This document shows, in pieces, positions 20,040-31,710 of a DNA stretch of 64,000 bases. The position numbers and the translations under genes were made by a program. Location: the NCBI GenBank assembly GCA_023213395.1, contig CM041465.1, positions 251,417,741 to 251,481,740 of the forward strand. The letters run 5' to 3'. The first letter of the stretch is position 1, and the number at the start of each line of letters is the position of its first letter. The notes beneath the pieces are model-generated. The model worked only from the letters and a program-made list of their open reading frames with translations, did no database searches and was not told the DNA's origin. The stretch is from Cycas panzhihuaensis (lineage: Eukaryota > Cycadophyta).

Positions 20040-21347
20040 CTAGACCGGAATCTGTAGGGATACTCTCATAGCAAGTTCCTTCTCTTCTTCCTTAAATTTG
20101 GCGCCGATGGTTGAAAAGGATCTTTTGCTGGGTAGGTGTACCTCTAAAGAAGATGAGGAAGGTTTGTTACTTCCTTCCTCGGGCTGGGATGGAGGTGGGG
20201 AAGGGAAATCTACCTCAGGACCCACACCAGAGGTAGAGGGAAGGTTAGGGTTAGAGGGGGTTGGGGTATTAGGAGGTGAATTAGGATAAGGTTTTGGGTT
20301 AAAAGGGGGATTTGGATTTGGGTCTAGGTTTTTAATGTTATTATTAACACTCATATAATCAACAAATTTAGATTTAATATCAACGTCCTCAATTACATTC
20401 TGAGAAAGTAGGTTACACCTATAGTATGAGGGGTTGACTTCATATGCATCTTGTAGCCAATAATCCACGAATCTCATTCCGTTTTCATTGTCTGAAGAGT
20501 TGTATATTTCTCCAAAATAAGTCGGTTCTTCCTCCTGGTAATTGATCGATTTCGTGGGCTCCTCACCAGTATGATAGAGGTTTTCTTCATCGAGGGAAGA
20601 GGTTGTTGTTTCACTTACGACAGTCGTACTAGATCCCTCGTCTGGTATCATTTCAATGGAACTTCTTCCCAGCATCGGTAATACCACTTTATTCCCATTA
20701 TCCGATAAAGTGAAGGTCACATTCTTCTAGTTTTGGAGGCACTGGGTCTTGTATAGCCAAGGCCTCCCCAATAATGCTAGATAGGGTGTTGCCCCTTTTT
20801 CTGTTTCTACGATGGTAAAGTCAATCTTTACGATAATTCCTGCCACATCCACCTTGATGTCGGCTAATCTTCCCATAGGTCGCACTAATAATTCGTTGGC
20901 CAACTTTAACGAATATGTTGCTGCCTCCAGCTTTGGGCTTCCCAGTTTTTGCCATGTTGAAGCAGGTAATACGTTGACGGCTGTTCCTCCGTCGACAATT
21001 ACTTTTGGAAATGTTTCTCCCAGTACAATCATTGTCACCATAGGATCCATGTCGAATGATGGCATTATTTTCTTTAAACTTTTTGTAATTTCGCGTTGTA
21101 ATATTCCTCCTTTAATCCAATCAATTACTTGGCATAGGGGGATAGTTAATTGTAGTTGTTTTACCAAATTCTCCATCAACAACAACATTCTCGGAATATC
21201 CTCTGCTGGTAATCCTTTGAATAATTCTTCCATCTGCACCATCCGAAATTTGCACCTTTGGTTCTTCTGGTATGTTTTCTTTTTCTTTTTGCTTATTTTT
21301 CCGTACGTATACATATTTGGTTTCTGGTTTTCCCATTGGTAATGCAT
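20040..21347 (-). pseudogene. G3 aspartic protease and acidic/proline-rich linker
   Basis: 21347-20727 encodes a retropepsin: VIVDGGTAVNVLPASTW holds the catalytic Asp in a D-G-G setting, and YLALLGRPWLYKTQ is the C-terminal landmark. A TAG at 20727 (after CLQN) interrupts the frame; the equivalent point in G4 reads Trp (QSWRD), so this is probably TGG to TAG. The same frame then continues (VTFTLSDNGNKVVLPML) through 20720-20040. That part is Ser/Thr/Glu-rich and then Pro/Asn-rich (NPNPPFNPKPYPNSPPN), ending where RT should begin. Relative to gag the protease frame is shifted by +1 near 21240-21290. Confidence 0.8.
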
Positions 21348-23265
21348 TTTCTTCTTGAGCTAAGTCATCCAACACTTGTTTTGCTTGTTTAAACCGATTT
21401 ATTTCTGTTTGTGGATTTGGATATCCTCCGTTTTCTTTCTCCTTTTGTTTGTTTTGGAGTTTCACATTTTTGCTTTCCGGTATAATTGTCATTAGGTTAG
21501 TGGCTTTGGCCTTTCCTTTACAATCCTCTGTTTTATGCTCACTTGGGCCGCAGTTGCTACATACGAATGGTTTCTGTTCGTATTCTTGTTTAGTTGGGCA
21601 TTCGGACTTCCAGTGCCCAAATTGTAAACAAATGAGGCATCTTCCCATTGGTTGTTTCTTTCTCGAGGGCTCCTGTGTACCCCTCGTTGTGTAAACATTC
21701 TGAGGTGGGTTGCCTCCCCTTCCCCTACCTCGTCCTTTGTAGGCTTTCCCTCTGGGATTATAGAAGCAATCTTTAGTCATATGCGTATCTACATCGCATA
21801 TGTGGCACCATTTGTCCCTTTGGTGCAATGCACTATTCTTTGGATTAAGTTCACATTCTTTAGTCGTATGTGAATTCTTTTCACAGATATGGCACCATTT
21901 GGTCACTCTGCCTGCATGGTCTTTTTTCTTTATCGTTTCTTCTTCTCTGCTATTTCTTATTTTTAACCTTGCCACTTCCTTTCTTAAGGCTTCCAGTTCT
22001 GATTCCTCTGCTGCTACTCCCACCTGGCAGAAGGGTCGATTATACTGGTTTTGCTTGAGTTCCCTGATTTCCTCTTGCAATCTTAATAGAAGGGAGTCAT
22101 GTCCTCCTGCCGGTGCATCCATCTCCATTTCAAAGTCCAATGCTAAATCTTAGGCATTTTTAAATGATTTTAATGGATGGGCATGCATCATGGCTCTCAG
22201 TTTTTCATTCAATCCCCCAACAAAATAATTCTTTATATTGTGGTTAGTTACCGTTTCATTGATCATACTGGCCATAATGATTTTCACTCTACTGATATAA
22301 GTTAACACTGATTCTCTCGGCCTTTGTTTGATCTCCCTTAGGGCAATTTCCACTGCTTCGTTGCTATGGAATTTCTGGAATCTTTCTTCGAAGGATTTCT
22401 TGATTTTCGCCCATGAGTCATTCTTGTTTACTTCTTTGTACCATGCCAACGGTACTCCCCTCAGTGTACAGGCGAATCTGCCTTTTATCTCATCCTCGTC
22501 TGTAATCTTCTTCACGTCAATCAGATTTTGAAAGAGGTATATGTGTTCGGCTGCATCCGAAGTGTCGTTGAAAATCAACTTTCCAAAGTCTCTGTAATCA
22601 TCCATCTTGGGGGATTGTAATGGTGTCCCACCTGGTGGTGATTCTTCCCTTTTCTCCTCCTTTGGGGATGTACTTGGAGTGCCTACTGCAATATTATCCT
22701 TCCCAAATAACGGATTCTTAAATGGGGTTTTAATATGTATAGGTTGTACTACACCTGGTACTTGTATTGTTAATGGTGTCACTGTTATATATGATTGATC
22801 AGATCCCTTTTCTGATGAATCCTCAAAAAGCTGTCTTGTGAGCTTATTTTCCCAATATGCCGAGGGACCTTCCTCCGCCTTCTTCTCGCTGTCACTTAGG
22901 TCCTTCGGACTGTCCTCCACAGGTATACTTCCCTCTTTTGTTACCGTGTCTTTATATTCTTCATCCACCTTTGGTTTTTCTTCATATTCTGGGCTAAACA
23001 GGTCATCTTTGATTGGGGCTGGTGTTAATACAATACGTTCGCCATTAGTTCCCTCTTCTTGTTCGTGAGGTGTCTGGGCTCCACTTGCCTCAGATTCTTC
23101 AACGGACTGTCCCTTAGTCTCGTTGTTCTGCAAACTTAATCTCCTTGCCCTTCTTAGTTTTAATTCCTTCGACCATCGTAATGCCCTTTGTCTGCTTGTT
23201 TCCTTCCCTTTGGGTGAAGTATCCTTTTGTGGCTCTTCTACCTTTGAAGGCCTCTTAGGTGGCAT
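21121..23265 (-). pseudogene. G3 gag with four CCHC zinc knuckles, one in-frame stop
   Basis: The start at 23265 (MPPKRPSKVEEP) lies about 120 bp from the primer site. Residues 1-200 are charged and low complexity. The gag core follows (MDDYRDFGKLIFNDTSDAAE, RGVPLAWYKEV, FVGGLNEKLRAMMHAHP). A TAA at 22150 (FKNA-stop-DLALDFE) splits the frame, which resumes unchanged to 21121. The second part has a coiled coil (ESELEALRKEVARLK) and four CX2CX4HX4C knuckles: CHICEKNSHTTKEC, CHICDVDTHMTKDC, CLICLQFGHWKSEC and CSNCGPSEHKTEDC (residues about 83-96, 112-125, 168-181 and 194-207 of that part), with an RGRGRGRGG box between knuckles 2 and 3. Most plant gag proteins have one knuckle. Confidence 0.85.
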
Positions 23266-23387
23266 TGGAAGGTCCCTTGGTCAAGGCTTAGTTCTGACAC
23301 CGCCATCACGGCGGCGGCAGGTCCTCTGCCCTTTTACACATTCTTCTTTTTGAGACTCCTGGGCCTTGTCCCTCCTCAATGGACGTA

Positions 23388-23400
23388 GGCAACGGAACCA
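23388..23400 (-). other. G3 primer binding site, tRNA-Glu type
   Basis: The minus strand reads TGGTTCCGTTGCC one base inside the LTR, complementary to the 3' end GGCAACGGAACCA of plant tRNA-Glu. The same site appears in G1 and, decayed, in G2 and G4. Confidence 0.75.
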
Positions 23401-23401
23401 A

Positions 23402-24215
23402 TGTTGACTTAGATTTCCCACTGCACTTGTGGGAAGGTACACTTGTCAAAGTTACACAGGTTATAGTCTAGCTTAGGACACAATCAACATCATTATCCAC
23501 ATATATTCCATAGATTATTAATGTTTCCACATACTTATATCACAATAGCACACAGATGCAATCAAGACATATTCTACATTCATCCTTGCAACACAGAGAA
23601 TACACAGTTTCCACGTAACTTCTTATTTCATTAAGCAATATTTCTTTTACACAAGGTGCTGGAATGCATTCCCTGTGCATTCCAGCCTTATACAATGAAT
23701 CTGTCACATGCGTACCCAAGAGGTACCCATCAAAATACACGGCTTCCATGCGTACTGGTCTCCGTACCAATATGTACCGGTATACTTGGCCCTCACCCTA
23801 ACCGAATGGCCCTTAGGAAGTCACATAAATACGCTCCTTGGTGTCTTTTCGCTGAAGGATTATGACTGTCTGTCATAACCGTACCTTTTCCATCATGTGT
23901 ACCTCTTTCTAACCATTGGTTAGATTCCTTAATCGTTGTCTTAACTCATCTGTAGGTCCGTACGTACGTCTGACGTCACTCCAGGTTCCCTTCTGTCCAG
24001 TCTTTCCATGCGTACCAATCCTGTTTGCTTGCGTTTTGCCCGGAGGTACGTATCTGTGTTGCGTACCTTCACGCACGCGCCATACGTACCGAATCTTTGG
24101 ATTCTCCATTTTTTGTTGCATGCGTACTTCCATACGGTCAGTACCTGCACAGTCCAAGGAAAGTCGGCTCCTCTCTGGTTGCCCATAGCCCAGCGTGTCA
24201 CATTATGCTCCAACA
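23402..24215 (-). repeat. G3 5' LTR
   Basis: This is the partner of 16771-17601, flanked by GATAG at 24216. It has the same TGACGTCA (23971-23978) beside ACGTACGTC, and a TATTTATG box on the minus strand near 23830. Confidence 0.9.
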
Positions 24216-24310
24216 GATAGTATTCTAAGGAGCATAGGATTAAACTCTTTGCAACAAAACTTATTGGACATAGAAGACCTATTAGAAGCCTAGATACTTC
24301 TAATAACTTC

Positions 24311-24690
24311 CAGTTGCTCGGCTCTTACATTCAAAATGGTGAGAAAATGACCAATCTATACTAGATTACATGCTTTTTAGGGAATGGTTATGATTTATGG
24401 TCACAACCATAACTCATAGGTCAAGTAATATGTAGTGTACATCTAGTTTCTAATGTGGCAGGTTCGTACACATCCCAATAACTAATGATAGTACATCAAA
24501 TGAGTAGAAAAACCAAAAAATGAATTCATGGTGAAAAATGAATGTATTTTGCATGAAATGAATGGCTTTATTTAAAGCCTTATTGAAAAATCTTGCAATG
24601 GTTTATATTCTGAATTTTCAAACCAGTATATGATGTGTTAAGCATGTAAAGATCTGAACATGATTTCCTAAGAAACTCCTTAGGTTGGTG
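24311..24690 (-). repeat. G4-type LTR fragment (3' side), including repeat X
   Basis: The fragment matches 39262-39620. It begins at TTGCTCGGCTCTTACATTC after a sharp junction with the plus-strand relic near 24310 and ends at TAAGAAACTCCTTAGG just after the integrase tail. It lacks the R/U5 part present at 38887-39260. Confidence 0.65.
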
Positions 24691-25760
24691 AGAATTGTTT
24701 CCACTATGTAAGGTCCTAGCCACCTCATCTTTAATTTTCCAGGATGTGTCTGAATTTGTTGTCGTAGAGTAGGACTTAGTCTCCTTCAAAGGGCTAGGAT
24801 GTCTTTAGGCAGTGGTCATGCCATGCCTTCTACCTTATCGTTTCAATATTTTGCAACCAATATGCTTGGTGTTGCATCTCTTCCAATTGGAGCAATTGCC
24901 ATAGTCACTTGCTTAATGAATCTTTGTTGTCAAGTTGACATGTTAGGGCTACTCTCAAGCTAAGGATTTTGAATTCCATTAGAAGGATAACTTCTATTCC
25001 ATAGACCAATTGGAATGGTGTTTGGCCAATTGCTCTTTTATATGTCATGCAAAAAGCCCATAACACCGCTAGTAGCGGTTTTGTCCAATCAGATCTTTTA
25101 ATGTTGCATATTTTCTACAAACAATTCTCTATAATTTTATTAGAGATTCTGGCTTGTTCATTAGCTCTAGGATAGTAGGGAGTTGATTTATGATGGATGG
25201 TCATGAATGTGGATGTTAATTCCTCTTTTATTTCATTAAAAAAATGTGATCTTTGGTCACTTACTAACTCTAAGGGACATCTAAATCTAGTTATTAACAC
25301 TTTGTATAGAAATCTAGCAGTACTTTTTGGATTGGTGTTATGGAGTGGTTAGCAGTACTTTTTGGATTGGTGTTATGGTGTTATGAGTGAAGTGTTGTTG
25401 CCCTATCTTGTCCAAGTTTGATGATAACTCGTTGTTGCCAAATATTTTGGGATGCGTTCTTACCATTTTGTAGGCATCACCTTGACACTAAATAATGTTG
25501 AATCAGGGATGTCGTCTAATATTCCTATAACATTATCACCATTCTCTATTTATGATAACTAATCCAGAATCAGATGTGCTTTTCCAAGTGCGCCCTTGTA
25601 GTAATAGTTTATTCATAAGTTACAAGGCTTGAATTTCCACATAGAAAATGAAGGGATTCAATAGAAGATAGTGGCAAAATTTTTACAGGGCGTCTACCAT
25701 CCTCAATCCTTTCCTCTTTGTGGTAGTGTAGTACTGTTGTGCTCTGGTTAATTTTGGGCT
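24690..25760 (-). pseudogene. G4 RNase H end and integrase relic
   Basis: In minus-strand order the relic has decayed RNase H tail sequence (near 25720), a spacer with DDIPDSTLF, then integrase core at 25300-25115 (FRCPLELVSDQRSHFFNEIK, with the second catalytic Asp). It ends in a GPY/F tail near 24740-24690 (LKMRWLGPYIVETI). At the position of the catalytic Glu, in the stretch RANEQARISNK, the usual Gly and Glu are replaced by Glu and Arg. Many stops lie between the pieces. Confidence 0.65.
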
Positions 25761-25799
25761 TACAAAGTAAATAGGGTTATCAATATTATTTTTCTAGGT

Positions 25800-26618
25800 T
25801 GAGCCAATACACATTGTGGGAATTCCAAGGGGAATTCACACGTCAAGCATAGATAATTTACACAAACAAGACTATTTTGTAGATAATTACATAGATGACC
25901 AAGGAATGAAAACTAATACTGAGGAGAAAAGAATAATATCCATTGCTTTATAGGCCAAGTAGACAAAATATCAAGTGAAATAATGCCAATAATATATGTA
26001 CAAAAGATGCCAAAACTTACAATAGGTGAAATATTGTCATAGGCTTCCTCTTTGAGGCAAAGTGTCCTAGACAAACTCTTAAGGGCTGAAAATATGGTAG
26101 ATCCAAAATTGAATTGATGCCCTAAACTTGGACTGAAATGCCCTATTTATAGGCGGGCTAACCTTGACTAGTGAATTTGGCCAAATATTTTGGGTTAAGT
26201 TGGCTAGAAAGAGGAGGCAAAGTTGGCTAGAACTATGGAAAAAGTTGGTCAGAATGGTTTGTGTCTAAATTATATTAATGTGAAGTCGATTTTAGGAGAG
26301 AGAGAACAAGAAGTTGGGTTTTCAGAGAGAGGTTAAAAATAGGCCCAACCTAGGCCTATAAATAGGGGAGCATTATTCATTTGCAAGCATCTTGGAGGAT
26401 TGGAATCTTATCTAAAAACAATGACCTAAGGCCATTGGGGGCATTATTGTGCCACTAGGAGGAAACCCTTACCTCAAGGAGGGCAATTATTGTTGAAATG
26501 TCATTTAATATTATTTTCATTTGCTATTGTAAATTTGATATTATTTGATTAAGAGTTATTATTTGAGATATTTCTAATGTTATTGCTATGCTTTTTGCTA
26601 TATAATTTGTGGGCTTGC
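25800..26618. repeat. Two fused LTR-like fragments in opposite orientation
   Basis: About 25800-26270 reads as a minus-strand LTR fragment, with CCTATAAATAGGGC on the minus strand and then CCTCAAAGAGGAAG. About 26270-26618 reads as a plus-strand D-like LTR, with CCTATAAATAGGGG, CAATGACCTAAGGCCATTG, CCTCAAGGAGGG, and an end at GGGCTTGCCACA. Both carry the hairpin motif of elements A-D. Neither has a partner or TSD. Confidence 0.5.
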
Positions 26619-26667
26619 CACACACACCCCATAGAAAATTGTGAGGTATCCATATGAGCATGAAAAA

Positions 26668-27146
26668 CGTAGCGGTGCCCATTCATATAAAATAGAATTG
26701 ATAATATTCACAGTAGAATATCTCCAAATGACAATAATTCAACAAGTGTATATCACATTCATCCAACAAATTTCCACCATAAACATAAATTAAATCATTC
26801 ACAGAATAATATCATGAAGTGCAACGATAACATGAAATAGTAGTAATGTAATAACCTGATAAAATATGTAGCATTAGTAATGCCCTCTTGGAGGCAAGGG
26901 GTGTCCTCCAATTTGGCACAACATGCCCTAATGGCGTGAGGCCATCAATCCATAATATAAAATTTCTCCAAGATGATTTACAAATAAACGAGGCCCTTCT
27001 ATTTATAGCCTTTTTTTCTCTTTCTGAAACCATCTCCTAATTCTCTCTCCTAAAAATATCTTCATAATAAATATATATTAATAATTCTTCCTTTATGTTC
27101 TTAAAAACCAATTTCATCAACTTCTTCTGATTTTTGGAACATAACA
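26668..27146 (-). repeat. C 3' LTR
   Basis: The left edge is CGTAGCGG (TG mutated to CG) and the right edge ATAACA. The minus strand has GGCTATAAATAGAAGGG then GATGGCCTCACGCCATT and GCCTCCAAGAGGG, the shared hairpin pair. Part of this LTR also occurs at 3717-3926. Confidence 0.85.
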
Positions 27147-27259
27147 ACTCCCCCCTCCTTGAAATACTTCACCCTCAAAGTATAGGTAGTTGTGTGTTGA
27201 GCTTGTTTGTTCTAACTTTGCCTAGTGGTTACAACTACTGCATGCTAATTTTTGTACGT

Positions 27260-28790
27260 CATAAAAATTGGTCTAGTCTTGTGGCTTCTGTTAGAAATTG
27301 TTGATGAGTGATTTGAATTTGCATATAGTTGTTCCTGGGACTAGGTACATATTGTATCGTGTCCCATATTAAAGCGATCCTGGGACTAGGTACATATTGT
27401 ATCGTGTCCCATATTAAAGCGATCCTAGGACCTGTGTAGTGCCTCTAATGCTTGGCCTTGATCTCTTCTTGTGTTTGCACATTTTGTCCTCAGATGGCAT
27501 GGCTCATAATATGAGAGGTGGTGAGTACTGAGAAATTTTGTGCAGAAAGTTATGATGTAGTTTTGGGAGCCTAGAGAAGAGGTATTCATAAGGATCATAG
27601 ATTGATGATTACCTAGCATAAGGAGGAGTGGGAGAAGTGGGGTTTTGAGGGATGATCAACCATAGATTTGAAGGCATAGAAAATAGGGATGAAAAACATA
27701 TGCTATAAGAAGTATATGAGGCTTGGAAGTTGATTCGAATAGAGGTAGGGATTAGTAAGGTGTTGGTTAGACAACTAGAATTTTTTGTGGAAAAAGACAG
27801 ATGTGGGATTAGTGATAATACTCTTTATGAGATAAAGATTTTAATGGGTGTTCAAAAATGGGGATAGAACTATATGAAGGATTTGATGGAAAAAAATAGT
27901 GTTGGTTGTATAGAATTGTAGGAGGTTGAGATAGACAAAATGAGTTTTTCTAAAGGGTAACCATTGTAATAGGAGATGAAACCTGATGAAATGAGGGTGG
28001 AAGGATGAGAATATCCTATTGAGGAATGTCTCTAGGGGATGAAGGAATACGTAAACATAGGATTGAGTTAGGGTTGTAAAGGGGAATTGGGATTTGTCCT
28101 ATGAAGGAATTTGAGTTAAGGGGATTAGGGGTTTGTCCAATGATGGGATAAGGGAAAGAGTGTTTCTCTACTGCTACTGAGCATGGAAAAGAGAGAAGAA
28201 AGATGAAACTACCAATTGAAATATGCATGTGCAAAACAAAATTAATAACCCTATCGAGTACCTTGTGGGATTCGCTTGATTATTTGGTTTCTTCTACATC
28301 CTACATAGCTTCTCTTTCGAACTCTTCCTCAGTCTCAACTAGCATCTCGTTAGCTTCTTCTATCAAATGATCAATCGTCATTTGCACTTGCTTTATGTCT
28401 TCAGTGCTACATGTTGTTCTCTCTAAATTGGTTCCTCTTCATGTTCCTTCAAGGATTCCTAGATCTCCTCATTAATGGTTTGTTTTTCCTCTTTTTTGGA
28501 GTGCTCATCCTCTTGCTCCACTTCTTTGACCTCTTCAATTTTTTCATGTGCTTGCTTCCATTGCTTAACAATTAGTTGGAATGAAGCTTGAAACCAAAAC
28601 CAATCAGGGGGTGTTATTGCTTTGTTATGGCCAGAACAGACACTAAACCAATCAAGAGTGTCTCCTATCAATAATCATTGAATATGAGGTCTATAAGTAT
28701 TAATTCGACATGTTCAAGCCACTGTGTGGCCGTCATGCTTCCTCTGAAGAAAAAGTTCAGACATTTTTCCATTAAGTGGGCCCTTTGTAG
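27260..28790 (-). pseudogene. C ORFx relic
   Basis: The N-terminal part (TATQWLEHVEL, IGDTLDWFSVCSGHNKAITP, FQLIVKQWKQAHEKIEEVKE) is a gag-like core with the same layout as A ORFx but diverged. It is followed by a Glu/Lys stretch ending TINEEI and by the shared middle part (MHMHISIGSF, IGQIPIPLYNPNS). Stops and shifts are frequent. The C-terminal part near 27425-27619 (NTSSLGSQNY, RTKCANTRRDQGQALEALHR) matches the tails of B and D. Confidence 0.6.
27333..27422. repeat. 45-bp tandem duplication in C ORFx
   Basis: Two exact-looking 45-bp copies start TCCTGGGACTAGGTACATAT at 27333 and 27378, with the start of a third at 27423. The length is a multiple of three and the copies look identical, so the duplication is recent compared with the decay around it. 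Confidence 0.9.
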
Positions 28791-28799
28791 TAATCTTGC

Positions 28800-29890
28800 C
28801 AGGTTCCCCTTTTTTTTCTATGTCAACAAGAGCTACAATTTCAATGATTAAAATCTATATTATGCATTGGTCAAAACTATACCATGTGACCACTCAATTT
28901 GATTGTTTTTGAACCAAGATTCCAACAACTTAAACGAAATCAAAATTCAGTACCTGTGGCTATAGTTATGGATGAAAATGTCCAAGTACCCTGTATGAAA
29001 AGCAAGCTAGAAAAAAATAAAAAAAATAAAAAAAGAGAGGTTTTAACCTCCTTTTGGAGTTAACCCTCGGTCCATTTGGACACTTCATGTTACCACTCAC
29101 TAGCGGGTGGGGGTGTGTTAAGATTTTAACATGGAGAACATTCATCAACCACAAGAACAATATCAATGAACAGAGATTAACACAATATAATTATAATGCA
29201 TTAACATATCAAAAACACCAAAGACTCAATATGAGCCTTGATGATGTGATGTCTCCATACACTACCTCAACCACCTTTATATACAAAAAAGGTGGGAGAC
29301 TATACAACACAAGTAATGCATGTGGGACAAATACCTTTGTCCTGACCAATGACATTACACCACTAACTTGACCATTAAGATTCTATCTTCTCACACAATA
29401 TTATAATGACCCTTTGACTCTAAGACTTAGGACTATGACTAATAATCTTAGGACCCACTTTACTTAACTACATACACACATTAGACATTATATTCTAATA
29501 GGGTGGACTCTAAATAAACTCAATTTTAATTGAATTTTTTTAATATTAAAGTTTTAGACTATAGTTGGTATCCCGTGCTAAATGTTTGTTCGCAATGCCA
29601 ACTTTTTGTGCCTTCATGATCTCTTCTTATTGGTGTGTTGTGCAAGAATATGAATTTTTTCTATTTTTCTCCTCTATGATTGATTTTCCATTTTTTGAAC
29701 TTGCATTTGAGATCACATCAATGATGTCTCTCCATTCATGGGGATGATGGTAACCTTGCTTGTTAATCTCCAAATGCAACTTTTGGTTTTCCATGGGCGT
29801 AAGGCAACAAAGTGACTTCCTCCGCTTTTTGTTTGCTTGGATTTTCATTGGCTAGTTATCTCCACTTTGGCCTTACACTGTGACAATTCA
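28800..29890 (-). other. C leader, left part
   Basis: The minus strand carries ATATAGATTTTAATCATTGA near 28850, the stretch shared with the A, B and D leaders. From about 29030 to 29560 lies a non-coding block starting GGTTTTAACCTCC that is absent from the other leaders and may be a further insertion; no ends were found. A short minus-strand ORF (29627-29848) has no recognised relatives. Confidence 0.45.
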
Positions 29891-30495
29891 TATAGCATTC
29901 CTAAAATAAGCATGGAGTGGGTCTTATAAAGAGAAATTATTATCATGAAGTCAGTTTTTAAGAGGATTAAAGAGAGAAACATTTATTATATTTTATTATG
30001 AAGTCAATTTTTGTAGAGAGAGAATTTAGGAGTTGGTTTAGTAGAGAGAAAATAAAGGCTGTAAATGGGAAAGCCTCGTTCATTTGTAAGTGAATATTGG
30101 AGAATTATGTTCTGAAAGGATAATGGCTTCGTGCCATTAGGCCCCCAAGCCTACTGGAGGGTTGCTCTCGCCTCAAAGAGGGTTCGTCAACTACTGGACA
30201 TTGTATCATGTGTTATTGTTTTATTAACATCATTCCTTGTTATTCATATATGTTGTTGTTATCTTAGTAAGAATGATATATATCTATATTGAATGATGTT
30301 ATAAGGGTTTACTGTTGTGAATACATGTTATCTGTCGTAATTTGTTGGCATTGAGAAATATTATCTATGGTACATGGCTGTAATTATATTCGATCTGTTA
30401 TAAATGTATGAAATACAATGATATGTTGTGAATATATCTTCGTTATCTGTTGGAAATAGAGCTTCCATTTGTTGTTTTTTATTTGGCCTGCCACA
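29891..30495 (+). repeat. D 5' LTR
   Basis: 605 bp. It carries GATAATGGCTTCGTGCCATT and then TGGAGGGTTGCTCTCGCCTC followed by AAAGAGGG near 30115-30190, the shared hairpin pair. The primer site after it (CGTGTTAGAGCC, near 30499) is a decayed TGGTATCAGAGCC. Confidence 0.85.
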
Positions 30496-30510
30496 ACTCG
30501 TGTTAGAGCC

Positions 30511-31710
30511 TCCTTACAAGGTTGAAGAATAAATCACAACAATTTTTGCTGAATAAAAAAATTAGAGTGCAAGGTTATCAACAGAACATTAAGCTAATCA
30601 AGAGTAACATGGAAGTTGTATCTAAAATTTGAATACCTCCATCTAGTGTCAAAGATTCTACTGACTCACATCGGTAGGATACACCATTGTGTATATGTAC
30701 TACTGGATTTTGTACTAGAAACCCTAGCCTGCGAGATTGACTATTCCGTGGAGATCCCAATGTAGAGTTTACAGACAAATTCGTGGGTGTCATCCTACTT
30801 ATGCTTGAGACAATAACATCCTCTTTTAGCCGCGCCATTAAGTGCTTAGTCTACGTCAACATTATTGGTCATCATGTCCCCTGTTAAGGAAAATCCTGCC
30901 AAAATACAGATCTGTAATATTTCAAGAAATAGTTGTGGCTTTATTGAAGCAATCAAATCATGGTTGCCTATTCGCTGTCATCACGTCATTGCTAGCTCAT
31001 CGTCTATCTCTTGGAGGTCACATGTCATGGATAACTGCGAAGGAAACTCAGCTTGCCATCAATCGGGAGATTGTTGATAATCACCACTATAAAAGTTTGG
31101 TTCTTTTTGCCTCGCATGGCTCTCTGTCCATCATGTAGCAACATCATCACACAATTAAGCTTGATTTGCTATTTTGGTGATCGCCTTCTACATATCAAGG
31201 AATTTGTATTGTTGTGATCGAATCATCCTTGCTCGCACCATAAATCGTTAAGGAATTCGTCAGAAGCTTGTTGTGCTGGTTTGCAAGATTGCCCTCGTCA
31301 TTGACTGGTGTTGAATCATGTAGATGAAAATTTCATGACTTAGGTTATATTATTTACAAAGGATTGCTTTAATTAAATTAGAATGAATACGTGCTAAGAT
31401 TTGCTAGCCCCTTCACATTAAACCCAAGATCACATGATAGCTACGGGTGGGTAGGGACTACATTTGGAGGGGCTAAACACTTTTCTTTCATTTTATATAC
31501 AATTTTTTTTCTTTCTTTCAGAGTTGTTTTTTAAAGAGAGTACTTGGACAATTTTGTCCATATCTCCTACTACAGGTGTTAGATTGCAGTGCCATCTAAA
31601 CCATTGGGTTCCTTGTTCAGAGACAATTGCTACAAGTGGTCATATGTGATAGTTTTGACTAGTAGAGAATATAGATTTTAATCATCGAAGTTCAACCTTC
31701 ATTAAGTGAA
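30511..31710 (+). other. D leader
   Basis: No convincing gene. An open stretch at 30842-31138 has no recognised relatives. AATATAGATTTTAATCATCG lies at about 31668-31687, just before the ORFx start, as in A, B and C. Confidence 0.55.

Larger units (their letters stand above)
16771..24215 (-). mobile_element. G3: complete Ty3-type element lacking RT, RNase H and integrase core; TSD GATAG
   Basis: LTRs at 16771-17601 (831 bp) and 23402-24215 (814 bp) start TGTTGAC and end CAACA on the plus strand. The TSD GATAG is exact (16766-16770 and 24216-24220). On the minus strand the order is LTR, tRNA-Glu primer site, gag with four zinc knuckles, protease, acidic/proline linker, integrase C-terminus only, a repeat-rich spacer, an extra ORF and LTR. 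Only about 60 bp separate the linker from the integrase tail, so the missing 2 kb or more of pol was deleted. With intact LTRs, primer site and TSD this is a non-autonomous derivative, or an element deleted after insertion. Confidence 0.9.

Noticed and set aside
20098-20289. Gly/Glu-rich plus-strand ORF
   Set aside because: Shadow of the proline-rich linker of G3 on the minus strand.
30842-31138. 98-codon ORF in the D leader as a gene
   Set aside because: It is not seen in the leaders of A, B or C and has no recognisable motif.
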